The position numbers were made by a program, and so were the translations under genes. From contig QRDG01000401.1 in assembly GCA_012064385.1 (NCBI GenBank), positions 63,493 to 127,492 on the forward strand: a stretch of 64,000 nt of DNA. The letters are read 5' to 3'. Below are positions 55,347 through 64,000 of this stretch, piece by piece; within the stretch, counting starts at the first letter, position 1, and every line of letters starts with the position of its first letter. Origin of the DNA: Puccinellia tenuiflora. Its lineage: Eukaryota; Streptophyta; Magnoliopsida; Poales; Poaceae. The notes under the pieces were generated by a model, which did not search any database, was not told the DNA's origin, and worked only from the letters and a program-made list of their open reading frames with translations.

Positions 55347-55629
55347 TGTAACACCCCGGCCACTCCCGGACCGGCGCCTGTTACGCCTGGCAGCTCTCTA
55401 GCATCTCTAGACTGGCCCCACAGACCAACACTAGTCTTTTCTGCGCACTTTGTCCTCACTCGTGCGCACCTGGGGAGGACTTCCCGGTCGGTCACCCATC
55501 CTCAAATTGCTCCGGGCCAAGCACGCTTAACCTCGGAGTTCTTTTCGAATGAGCTTCCGGAAAAGAAGTTGTAACTTGTTGATATGAGTATCCTATTAAT
55601 CCTATTGAGCCCTGAGCCAGGATCTCACA
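55347..55629 (-). mobile_element. Cassandra TRIM LTR with 5S rRNA-like segment
   Basis: A 283-bp LTR on the minus strand, beginning TGTGAGATCCTGGCTCAGGG at 55629 and ending GGGGTGTTACA at 55347. Within it, AACTCCGAGGTTAAGCGTG, CTTGG and GATGGGTGACC lie in the order of the 5S rRNA gene (the internal promoter boxes of RNA polymerase III; the last one is at 55490-55500). This is the diagnostic feature of Cassandra elements. The second LTR is absent, so this is a truncated copy with part of the internal region. Confidence 0.9.
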
Positions 55630-57154
55630 AAAACTCCCACTTTCAGCAAACCGGAGGAAATTTTGTGACAACATGGGATAAAACTTGGCTTCATAATTTC
55701 CTATGTCCTACACTAACACAACCAAGGATACAATGTCACTAGTCTACCCCCTCTCGATGCCGATCAAATGGGTAGATGATATGATTGACTTTCGATCCAC
55801 TGGTTATAGGTTTCACCCGAAGCGGGGGCTTCAGAGTGTCGGAATCCAACCAAATCATGCATGGATCCCAAATATATGTATAAAAGTGTGGTTGGAGGTT
55901 TAAAGATGAAGCATCAAACTCCAAAGTGTGACACAATTCACAGACGACACCAACTCCGTAGGAGAAGTGAAAGGACACGGATGTCGCCTAGAGGGGGGGG
56001 GTGAATAGGAGATTTAAAATTATTACGGTTAAGGCTTGAATAAATGCGGAATAAAACTAACGTTTAATTTATCAAGCCAAAACCTAAACTACCTAGGTTC
56101 ACCTATGTGCACCAACAACTTATGCTAGGCAATATAATCAACTAGGTGATAGCAAGATATATGACTTTAAGCTCGATGTCTATCACAAAGTAAATAGCAT
56201 AAGTAAGAAGCTCGGGTATAGAAATACCGAGGCACTTGGAGACGATGATTTATCCCGAAGTTCACTTCCCAATGGAAGCTAGTCTCCGTTGGAGCGGCGC
56301 GGTGTTCACCAATGTGAAACACCGGGTAGCCTTGATATGGCACATCGTATCTCCGTTGTCTCTTACCACCAATGTGGCGAGGCACTTGTCACTATGTTGC
56401 CGTTGAGACTGACAACTAGAACCTTTACAAGGATGAAGCTCACTCCACAAGTTGGAGGGTCTTCACCAAATGCACCGAGCCACCAAGACTCGATGCCCAA
56501 GGCCGAGGCACACACCACAACTCAATTGGTGGCTCCCGACAATGTCTTCGTAGCTACCAAAGCTCCGAAGCGAACAAGGTTGGGCCTCCCTCCACAACCT
56601 AATTGGAGGCTCCCAACAAATCCCGTGAGCCACCAAGACTCCGAGAGATCAATAACCATCTAGGGTACCAACGTACCCTAGAGGAACAAGCTCTAGGGCA
56701 CCAAAGCACCCAAGAGAAACAAGCTTCTCAACTTCACTTCCACGTATCACCGTGGAGAACTCAAACCGATGCAACTAATGCAATGGCAAGAACACAGTAA
56801 GTGATCAAGTTCTTCCCACCCGAATCCAACCAAAGCAACTAATGCTTGGGAGGGATTAGAGAGGAAGATCAAAGGAGAAACACAAAGAAACTCCAAAGAT
56901 CTAGATCCAAAGTGTTGCCCTCACTTAGAGGAGAAATCAACCGGTGGAAAAAAGGATCTAGATCTCCTCTCTCTTTTTCCTCAAAAGGTAGCAAGAACTA
57001 TCGGAGAGATTGAGAGAAAGCCGAGCTTGAGAAGGTCAACAATGGCGGAGAAAATAGCTCAAGAGGTTGGCAAAAGGTTTTAGTTTATTTGGGGAAGAAT
57101 CCCCTTAAATAGGGGCTCCAAAATGGAGCCGTTGGAAAAAGAAAAGGAAGCAAC

Positions 57155-57445
57155 CAGCAGCCAGGCTGGCCTGCAACCCGGCCTGGGAGCCGGCAGGGGA
57201 AGTGGCAGCACACCGGGCAAAAGAGCCAGCCTGCTACCCGGCCTGGGCCGGCTTGGAGGCCGGCGGTCCACCCGACCGCGCCGGCCTTTGAGCCGGCCTG
57301 GGCCGGCCAGGGAGCCGGGGGCCTGCCAGACCGTGCCGGCCTGTGGCCAGGCCTGGGCCGGCCAGTGAGCCGGAGGCCCACCCGACTGCGCTGGCCAGGG
57401 ACCCGGCCTGGGCCGGTCGGCAGGCCGGTCTGGCCACTCCCTTTT
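57155..57445. repeat. GGCCGG-rich degenerate tandem array
   Basis: About 290 bp made of irregular repeats of CCGGCCTGGGCCGGC and GGAGCCGGGGGC. It is strongly GC-rich inside an AT-rich element and nearly strand-symmetric, so long Pro/Gly/Arg frames open on both strands. In related elements known to me the same place holds other GC-rich arrays. Confidence 0.75.
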
Positions 57446-58241
57446 TTTCTTTTTCTTTCTCATATTCTATCAAAAAAACTTCCAACACTAAAACCGCAAT
57501 AACTTTCACTTCCGAACTCCGTTTTCGATATTCTTGGACTCGTTGGAATCGTCACAACGAGCCCTACAATATTATGCATAGAAACATCATTGTTCAAAAG
57601 GATATGGTAAAACCAAAAGATGAAAGGTAAAACCTTTCTATTGAAAACCGGAAAACCATATCTTTTGCAAATGAAGTCCGAATGACATGAAACCACTTTT
57701 GTTGGAAAGAGGACGACAAATGCTATCCAATAACAAGTGAAAATATTGAAACCAAGCAAGGGAGATTTGGCTAATAAATGGAAGAGTGAAACCTTCCACA
57801 TAGATGGACCGGCAAAATCTCCAACACCGAAAACTCAATAGGAGACACATATGAAAACCGTTTTCGATGATCGTGGTCTTGTCATGACAAGCACGACAAG
57901 CACCAATACCACACCATGAAAAGAACCAAATAGGAGCCAATAAAGATGATGCCAAGGATGCAAAGGTTTGAGCTCTCTACGACCAATACGCTAAAGCTCA
58001 CTTGAGAGCCCCTCTTGATAGTACGGTTACCTATCCTAAAACCCGGTCTCCCAACTACACCTCGAGACCGGTAAAATAGAAACCCTATCAAGATCATACC
58101 TTTTCCTTGCGCATTCCACTTGAGCTAGATGATGAAAATCTTGATCTACTCTCAAGAGGATCACCTTTCTTGATTGTGCTCCGCTTGGTGAAGACTCGCA
58201 TTTTGCTCCCCCATACACTAATATGGGACAGACACTCTTTT

Positions 58242-58395
58242 GCATATCTTCACATGCCCTTATCTTGTATGTTGATCAATTTGCACTAAGCCTTGATCAA
58301 CATATAATCTTCTTCTTCGCATACCTTCACATGCGCTTATCTTGTATGTTGATCAACTTGCACTTAGCCTTGATCAACATATAATCTTCTTCTTT
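58242..58395. repeat. 77-bp tandem duplication with 12-bp hairpin in each unit
   Basis: Two near-identical 77-bp units. Each contains TATGTTGATCAA and its complement TTGATCAACATA 13 bases apart (58268-58279 with 58293-58304; 58345-58356 with 58370-58381). Confidence 0.88.
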
Positions 58396-60163
58396 TAGCC
58401 TTGACTCCAACATATGGAGTTCAAGCATTCCTTATGGACCAACACTACAAATATAACTCAAAGCACATATTAGTCCATAGAGATTGTCATTAATTACCAA
58501 AACAACACATGGGGGCAACCATGCACTTTCAATCTCCCCCATTTTGGTAATTGATGACAATCCCTTTCAAGAGGGTTTATATAATGAATAAAGCAACCTT
58601 GCAAGACAAACAAGCAAGGATGCAAAGCGCATTTAAAGGCAAATTCAACAAAAGCATAAAACCAAATTCCCTTAAACCCTCTAAACTTCTCCCCAATTGG
58701 CATCGATTGCCGAAATGGGAAGAAAATTTAGAAGGCCAATATAATATGAGTTCCTCCAGAAGATATGCATTTCTCAGGATATGAGTGAAATCAAATGCAC
58801 ATAAATCAAACTATATTGAGGATGCAAAGATTGCAAAAGGATGAAATCATTCTAAACATCTCCACCAAGGAGAAAAGCAATCAAGAAGATCCTAACCGAG
58901 AGTTATAAATAAAATTAGAGAAGCTCCCCAATGTTCATGCACTATTGAGGAGTGCACAAATATGGAATCCTCACTCCCCCACAATCATCTAGAACACTCA
59001 CAAAGTGCAAGGATGTAAAAATTAAAGCAAAACAAAGCACTTGCACCAAAGATGTGGTTGAGCCATAAGGAGATACCAATTAAAAGAAATTATCAATAAG
59101 GGCCCAACCAAGATTATGTGTGTGTGACAAGACAATTAATTTGGTAAGACACACAGTCTTAACCAAATGGTGATAAGTTATACATCAAGTATTGACACAC
59201 ACAACTTACAAAGAAGATTTTTTTTAAAATATGTTCACAAGCTCAAAGATACCAATTGGAAATTAAAACCAATCGAGAAAAAAAGCTAGTGAGAACATTT
59301 AGCCAACAAAATCAACATACTCACCGTGATGAGCATGAAGAGAAGAATCTTCAATAAAATGTGAGTGCGTAAAGATACGAATAGAAATAAGAGAAGCGCT
59401 CACGAGACAAACTTGGAGCCACCAAAGAATTATAGATAAAAGACAAGGGGGCTTGAAAGAAAGTAGGATACCAAATAAAAGGTGACCTCTCTCATATGTT
59501 TAGGTTTCTAAGTAGACAATGATATTCATAGACAAAGAAACTTGCACATATAAAATGGTCGAAGAAAGGAGACTATGGTAACCAAAAGGAAGTCATGAAT
59601 ATACAAAAAGAGATTATTGCTTAAAAGCATAGCACATAGCTCAAATTTATCTTATTGTATATAAATGAACTTCAAACACATCAAATGCATCACACATATC
59701 ACTAAGGGAACAAGAGATAGTGGAAATGCTTTGAGATAGGCAACAAGTATCACAAAGAAATAATTCCAATTGTAGGAAGGTTTTTGCAATTTCATCACAA
59801 AAAATATCACAAAGATATACCAAGTGAAGGAAATAAGCCAAAACCACAACAATTGCACATTTAAAGTTTTCATGCCAAGGGGGGCAACCTACACAAGGTT
59901 GAATACAAGAAAAATATGCATGGGATAGATACTTGTTACCGAAATAGCATTGGTGATGATGAAGATAAGAATTTTTGTTTATCATCAAAGCTTGACTCCA
60001 ATAATCACATGGTGAGAACACCTTCCTTATAAATGAGGCAAGCATCCAATGCATCTCCATTGTACCTAAAACAAAATTCAAGTACAACATGATTCCCAAA
60101 CTCATTGGGTTCCATAGTAGTTAGATACACTACAGTACATAGCAAACACTCCACATAAATATG

Positions 60164-60624
60164 TGTCGTGGGGTTACTCTTTGACTACCCCACGGTGGTG
60201 ATACCTGGGTCACGCCAAGTCCATTAACCCTATGGCGAGGGTCCAAGGAAGGCCCAAGAAGGACGACGTGCGGCCCAAGATAGTCGACGTTAGGTCATCG
60301 CCCTTGATCGTCCTGTAGGTGCCATCGGCACCGTTCACCCGAGACCCAGCCTATCATATAAAGGCTGGGAGGGTCCCTCGTCTAGGGTAACTCGACTCCA
60401 GCTCATAGCCGCCAGCTCAAACCCTAGCGAGATCTCCATCTCGCCATTGTAGCCACGCTCAACATCAATACCAAACAAGCAGGAAGTAGGGTGTTATCCT
60501 CCGGGAGCCTGAACCTGGGTAAAACCTCGCCTGTTAGCCGTCGTGATCACCAGCGCTCACCTCTCTCCCCCTCAATCAACCCGGGGTGCTCAACCCAGGG
60601 ATTTGCCGAGTCACAACCTCGTCA
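60164..60624 (+). repeat. 5-prime LTR of a second Tat-like Gypsy element
   Basis: 461 bp, beginning TGTCGTGG and ending CCTCGTCA (inverted repeat ends with two mismatches). It has a TATA box TATAAAG at 60357-60363 and is followed by a primer site. The partner LTR lies beyond the window. The start is set by end symmetry; TGTGTCG two bases earlier is possible. Confidence 0.75.
60357..60363 (+). promoter_or_regulatory. LTR TATA box
   Basis: TATAAAG in the context TATCATATAAAGGCTGGG, about 260 bp before the LTR end. Confidence 0.6.
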
Positions 60625-60626
60625 AT

Positions 60627-60643
60627 TGGCGCCGTCTGTGGGA
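60627..60643 (+). other. Primer-binding site of the right-edge Gypsy element
   Basis: TGGCGCCGTCTGTGGGA begins two bases after the LTR end, the sequence form common in plant Gypsy elements. The tRNA was not assigned. Confidence 0.75.
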
Positions 60644-60662
60644 AAGAACGAGCGTTGGAACC

Positions 60663-63059
60663 ATGGTCGCTCCGGCTCCATCAACCTTGAAGACCGACGC
60701 CTGCACCAGGGAGCCAATCCAGTCCAGCTCCCTCGAGTACGTCAGCCACCCGCCGGCTCATCGCTCGGCGTACGCTGAACTGAATGAAGGTACGTGGATC
60801 ACCTTTGGTACCATGCGTTACCTCATAAACAGCTACGGAACGCTCCGATCTACGGTGGCCGCGCTACGCGCGGAGACGATACCCGCGTCTGCATCGACTA
60901 CGTCGACCACGCCTTCACCTGCCGTGGAGATCGCATCTGCTGCGAATGCAGCGATCGCGTGTTCGACTGCCGCGAAGATCGCATCTGCTACGACTACAAC
61001 GACCACAACATCACCCGCCGTGATCGCATCTACCGCGACTGTGACGATCGCATCCTCGACTGCCGTGAAGATCGCGCGCGTCTCGACTGCACCAACTGCC
61101 TCCATGGCAAAGATCGCGCCTGACGCGACCAAGACACCCGCACCTGTGGCAGCCAAGGAGATCGCATCGGCGGTGACCCCTGCACGGATCAAGTCTACTT
61201 CGACTACCTTGGTCGCGTCGCGGGCAAGGCCAAGATCTACATCGACTCCGACTACGTCAGCCACGCCTCCGCGTCGCGAGATCATCCGCAAGCCAATCGC
61301 ACCTGCATCAACGACAGCGACTCCATTCCTCGCATCCGCGGCGAAGGCCGCGAAACTCTACGGAAAGAACCTCAACGGCAACTGTGGTACTCACCACGTT
61401 GGAGCCATTTTCGACTCCGAGCACGGCTCGGATGAAGGAAGCAGCAGTGGAAGCATCAGCCCCACTTCCCGGGTTTACCCCGCACAAGTCTACATGACCG
61501 GCCCGGCGCGGACCAACGGCGACGAACCCGCATATCCACTGGAGGTGGTCATGCCGGATCAGACACGACTCACCATCACCCGCGACATGGCAATCAGAGC
61601 CCTGAAGCACGTTGAGGAGGGCACGTACCCTCCACCAGACGCACCCCGAGAGGACCTTTTGGCGGTCCAGTACCTGCTGCGGAAGGAAGGCGAACGACTC
61701 CGCGCAGAGAAGGCCGAGCTACTCCGACGCAAGGAGGAGGCCGACGCGGCGAGTACCAGGAGGGCCGCTTACTCATTCACTGCTGCCTCGACAGAAGTCT
61801 CGCAAGGAGCAAGGCGCCACAGGCCCCACGTGCCCCGGATGACAGAGGCCGAACGCGCCGGAATTACCCGCAACCTCGAGTCATCATACATGACTGAAGA
61901 CGTGGCAGTCGAAACATACCTGCGACTGACGCAGCCGCCTGAGGGTGACGCCCGCGCTCTCCTCCACAAGCAACAAATCATGTCCATCAAGGCAGTTGAA
62001 GAGGCTCTGGCGAACAAGGCACCAGCAGAAAGGGCGCAAGAGAATCGGGGTCGCCATGACCGCGAACCCGCAGCGCTCGCAGGCCCAGCTCTAAGACAGC
62101 CGCGACAGCCGCAGCCAGGCAAAGACCTCCGCAACATCATCACGCAGAGGACGGTAGACCGCAACCGCACCCAGCGGATTGTCAGCACACCCAATGCTGA
62201 CGACCGCGACGATAGCGAATTCAAGCCACGCGGTGCCCCATGCTTCAGCTTCAACATCCGCGACACAAGAATGCCCAAGGGCTTCAAGCTCACGGCAGAA
62301 GCGGTCAAGTACGACGGAAAGCAGGACCCGAGAGACTGGCTGGAGGACTACCTCATAGCCTGCAGTTGCCAGGGCGGTACTTCGACTACAGCCATGCAGT
62401 ACATCCAGCTGATGCTCACAGGATCTGCACGCGGGTGGCTCAACACTCAACCCAAGGACGCCTTCAGCACATGGGACGAGTTCGCGGATGCCTTCGTCAA
62501 GAGCTTCCTGGGGACATACTCAAGGCCGACAACTTTCGTCGAGCTCCAAGCATGCAAACAAGGACGGGACGAGCCGCTCCGGTCCTACATCCAGCGATGG
62601 ACCCTGCTCCGCAACACCATGGAAGCCACCTCGGAAGACCGGGTGATGGATGCCTTCATGCACGGCGTCTACCGCCGCGACCTCCGTGAGGAATTTGGTA
62701 GGCTCCGGCCGAGAAACATGATTGACCTCATGAAGATAGCCAACCAGTGGGCAGACGGAGAGGACTCGGTCCGTGATACTCCACGAGACGAGGCCGGACC
62801 AAGCAACTGGCGGGAAGAACGCCAGAAGAAGAAGCCGTGTTACCACGGCAATGACTCAATAGAGTTAGTAGCGGCGGGATTCGAAACCCCCCGCGAGAAT
62901 GAAGCATACGACAGCAATCGCCAGTACAGTCAAAGGCAGTACAGTCGAAGCGACGACGACCAAAGTCGCCAATACAGCCAAGGGCAATTCAACCGAAGCG
63001 GTGGCAGCACCTACCGTGGCGATGGGAGCCGCAAGCGAGAGTGGCAGAGGCGCAGCTGA
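60663..63059 (+). pseudogene. gag of the right-edge Gypsy element
   Basis: The start is the ATG at 60663 (MVAPAPSTLK), just after the primer site; the longer open frame upstream is LTR read-through. Residues about 80-220 are an Ala/Thr/Ser-rich low-complexity region made of degenerate repeats. The gag core lies in the C-terminal third (FKLTAEAVKYDGKQDPRDWL, SARGWLNTQPKDAFSTW, LRSYIQRWTLLRNTM), followed by a Gln/Tyr/Ser/Arg-rich tail (RQYSQRQYSRSDD). The frame ends at TGA 63057-63059, but the next part of the protein continues in another frame, so a shift lies in 62990-63057. Confidence 0.82.
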
Positions 63060-64000
63060 CTCCGGAGGAAGAGCTAGAGCAACCCTGCAAGCACCACATG
63101 TTCAGGAACCCGGAAACGGGCAAGTGGGGATCCCGTCACCTGTTGAAGGACTGCAAGAAGGCACGCAGGATATACCAGGCAATGCAGAAGATAGTCGCTC
63201 AGCCAGCCACGCAGTTGGCTCCCCAGGCAGCACTCGCAGCACAGCCAGTCGCGCAGCTGGCTCTCCAAGCAGCACCCGCACCTGCAGTCGCTAATCCAGC
63301 ACAGGCAGCAGGATTTTTTTATCCGCAGCAGCAGCCGCAGCAAGAAGCCCCTGACGCATATCCAGCGGCACGCGGATAGCTCAACATGATACAGAAGGGA
63401 CGCCCTTCAAACAGGACACAGAAGATCATCACCCGCCAAGTCTACCAGGCTGTCACCTGTCCACCTGTAGTACCCGAATACCTAAGAGGGTCAGAGACAC
63501 CGATCACGTTCTCCAGAGCAGATCATCCACCTGCGGTACCACGACCCGGGCACACCGCTCTGGTAGTCGAAGCTCTGATCGGGGATTACACCTTGAAAAA
63601 GGTGTTCATGGACGGAGGCAGCGGCATCAACATTATCTTCGCCGACACCCTCAGAAGAATGAACAGGCCAACAACAAACTTGGCGCCATCAGGGACCACC
63701 TTCCATGGCATAGTACCAGGGCAAGCAGTCACGCCCATGGGAGCAATCACACTCGACGTCATCTTCGGCACACCCGACAACTTCCAGAGGGAGGCGATCG
63801 ACTTCGAGGTAGTCGACTGGAAGTCGCAGTACCATGCGATACTTGGGCGCCCAACCTTTGCCAGATTCATGGCGATACCTCACTACGCCTATCTGATGCT
63901 CAAGATGCCTGGACCCAAGGGCGTCATCACGGTGCACGGCGACTTCGACCGCTCCAACAGCTGCGACCGCGAATTCAGCCAAATCTCTAAATTCTTCGGA
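63041..64000 (+). pseudogene. gag end and protease of the right-edge Gypsy element, partial
   Basis: This continues the gag reading in the shifted frame: a zinc-knuckle-like CKHHMFRNPETGKWGSRHLL segment and a Gln/Ala/Pro-rich linker. An in-frame TAG at 63377-63379 follows, then the aspartic protease with FMDGGSGINI (about 63612-63641) and the ILGRPTFARFMA motif. The frame is open at the window end, so reverse transcriptase and integrase are expected to the right. The frame shift and the TAG make this copy defective, unless the TAG is a natural recoding signal. Confidence 0.8.

Larger units (their letters stand above)
55975..60160. repeat. Gene-free Triticeae repeat region of unassigned class
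   Basis: From GGACACGGATGTCGCCTAGA (55975) the sequence matches from memory a very common Triticeae repeat: GTGAATAGG..., AATGCGGAATAAAACTAACG, CAACAACTTATGCTA, CACGTATCACCGTGGAGAAC, and later CTCCCCCATTTTGGTAATTGATGACAA. It contains only short frames and no pol motifs. I think it belongs to non-autonomous LTR-type elements, but the LTR ends could not be recognised and the class is open. Two sub-repeats are described separately. Confidence 0.55.

Noticed and set aside
55470..55560. 5S rRNA gene
   Set aside because: Only part of the 5S sequence is present, it is diverged, and it lies inside an LTR with a Met-type primer site; it is the Cassandra feature.

Overview
The window is nuclear DNA of a grass, most probably a Triticeae species (wheat, barley, rye or goatgrass type). 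The evidence is the density and kind of nested transposable elements: a minus-strand LTR element whose LTR opens TGATACGTCTCAAACG, Stowaway, Tourist and hAT MITEs, Helitrons with the grass 3-prime hairpin plus CTAG, a Cassandra LTR carrying a 5S rRNA-like segment, and several Gypsy elements. GC-rich, intron-poor grass-style genes sit between them. Nothing suggests a bacterial, viral or organellar origin. The family name Triticeae-Sabrina and similar labels come from memory, not from a search.

Layout. 1-4203: simple and degenerate repeats, then a gene-free stretch. 4209-12099: a complete non-autonomous LTR retrotransposon on the minus strand, with AATAT target duplications, a tRNA-Asp primer site and a gag-protease frame broken by one stop codon. 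12105-16028: GC-rich, then AT-rich, no recognised gene. 16029-24143: a cluster of DNA transposons (a Harbinger-like relic, two Helitron-like elements, a hAT MITE with an 8-bp target duplication, a small MITE inside the second Helitron). 24144-31740: the gene island, with an intact ribose-5-phosphate isomerase gene (26161-26928, +) and an intact nuclear gene for the chloroplast SecE subunit (31059-31580, -). Between them lie a non-LTR retroelement with an 11-bp target duplication, a Tourist-like MITE and a broken orphan exon. 31970-49765: nested Gypsy elements. A 13.2-kb Tat-type element (34021-47243, +) lies between a truncated chromovirus pol (left, -) and a truncated gag plus 5-prime LTR of another element (right, -). 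49766-54720: a zinc-finger exon, a CACTA-like terminus, a small two-exon coiled-coil gene, a 3-copy tandem repeat and a two-exon WRN-type exonuclease pseudogene. 55333-55629: a Cassandra LTR. 55975-60160: a gene-free Triticeae repeat. 60164-64000: 5-prime LTR, gag and the start of protease of another Gypsy element, cut by the window edge.

How it works together. Only two genes look fully functional for the host: cytosolic-type RPI (pentose phosphate and Calvin-type sugar interconversion) and SECE1 (thylakoid protein translocation). The small coiled-coil gene at 51217-51712 may also be intact. The rest is mobile DNA at different stages of decay. The most unusual piece is the Tat-type element. 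Besides gag-pro-pol it carries, between integrase and 3-prime LTR, a large gene in antisense orientation, with a predicted 87-nt intron and one nonsense codon. Its two LTRs lack a shared target duplication and abut two different broken elements, which suggests recombination. I found no convincing new biological system; the antisense gene and the micro-scale retroinsertion next to SECE1 are the best leads.
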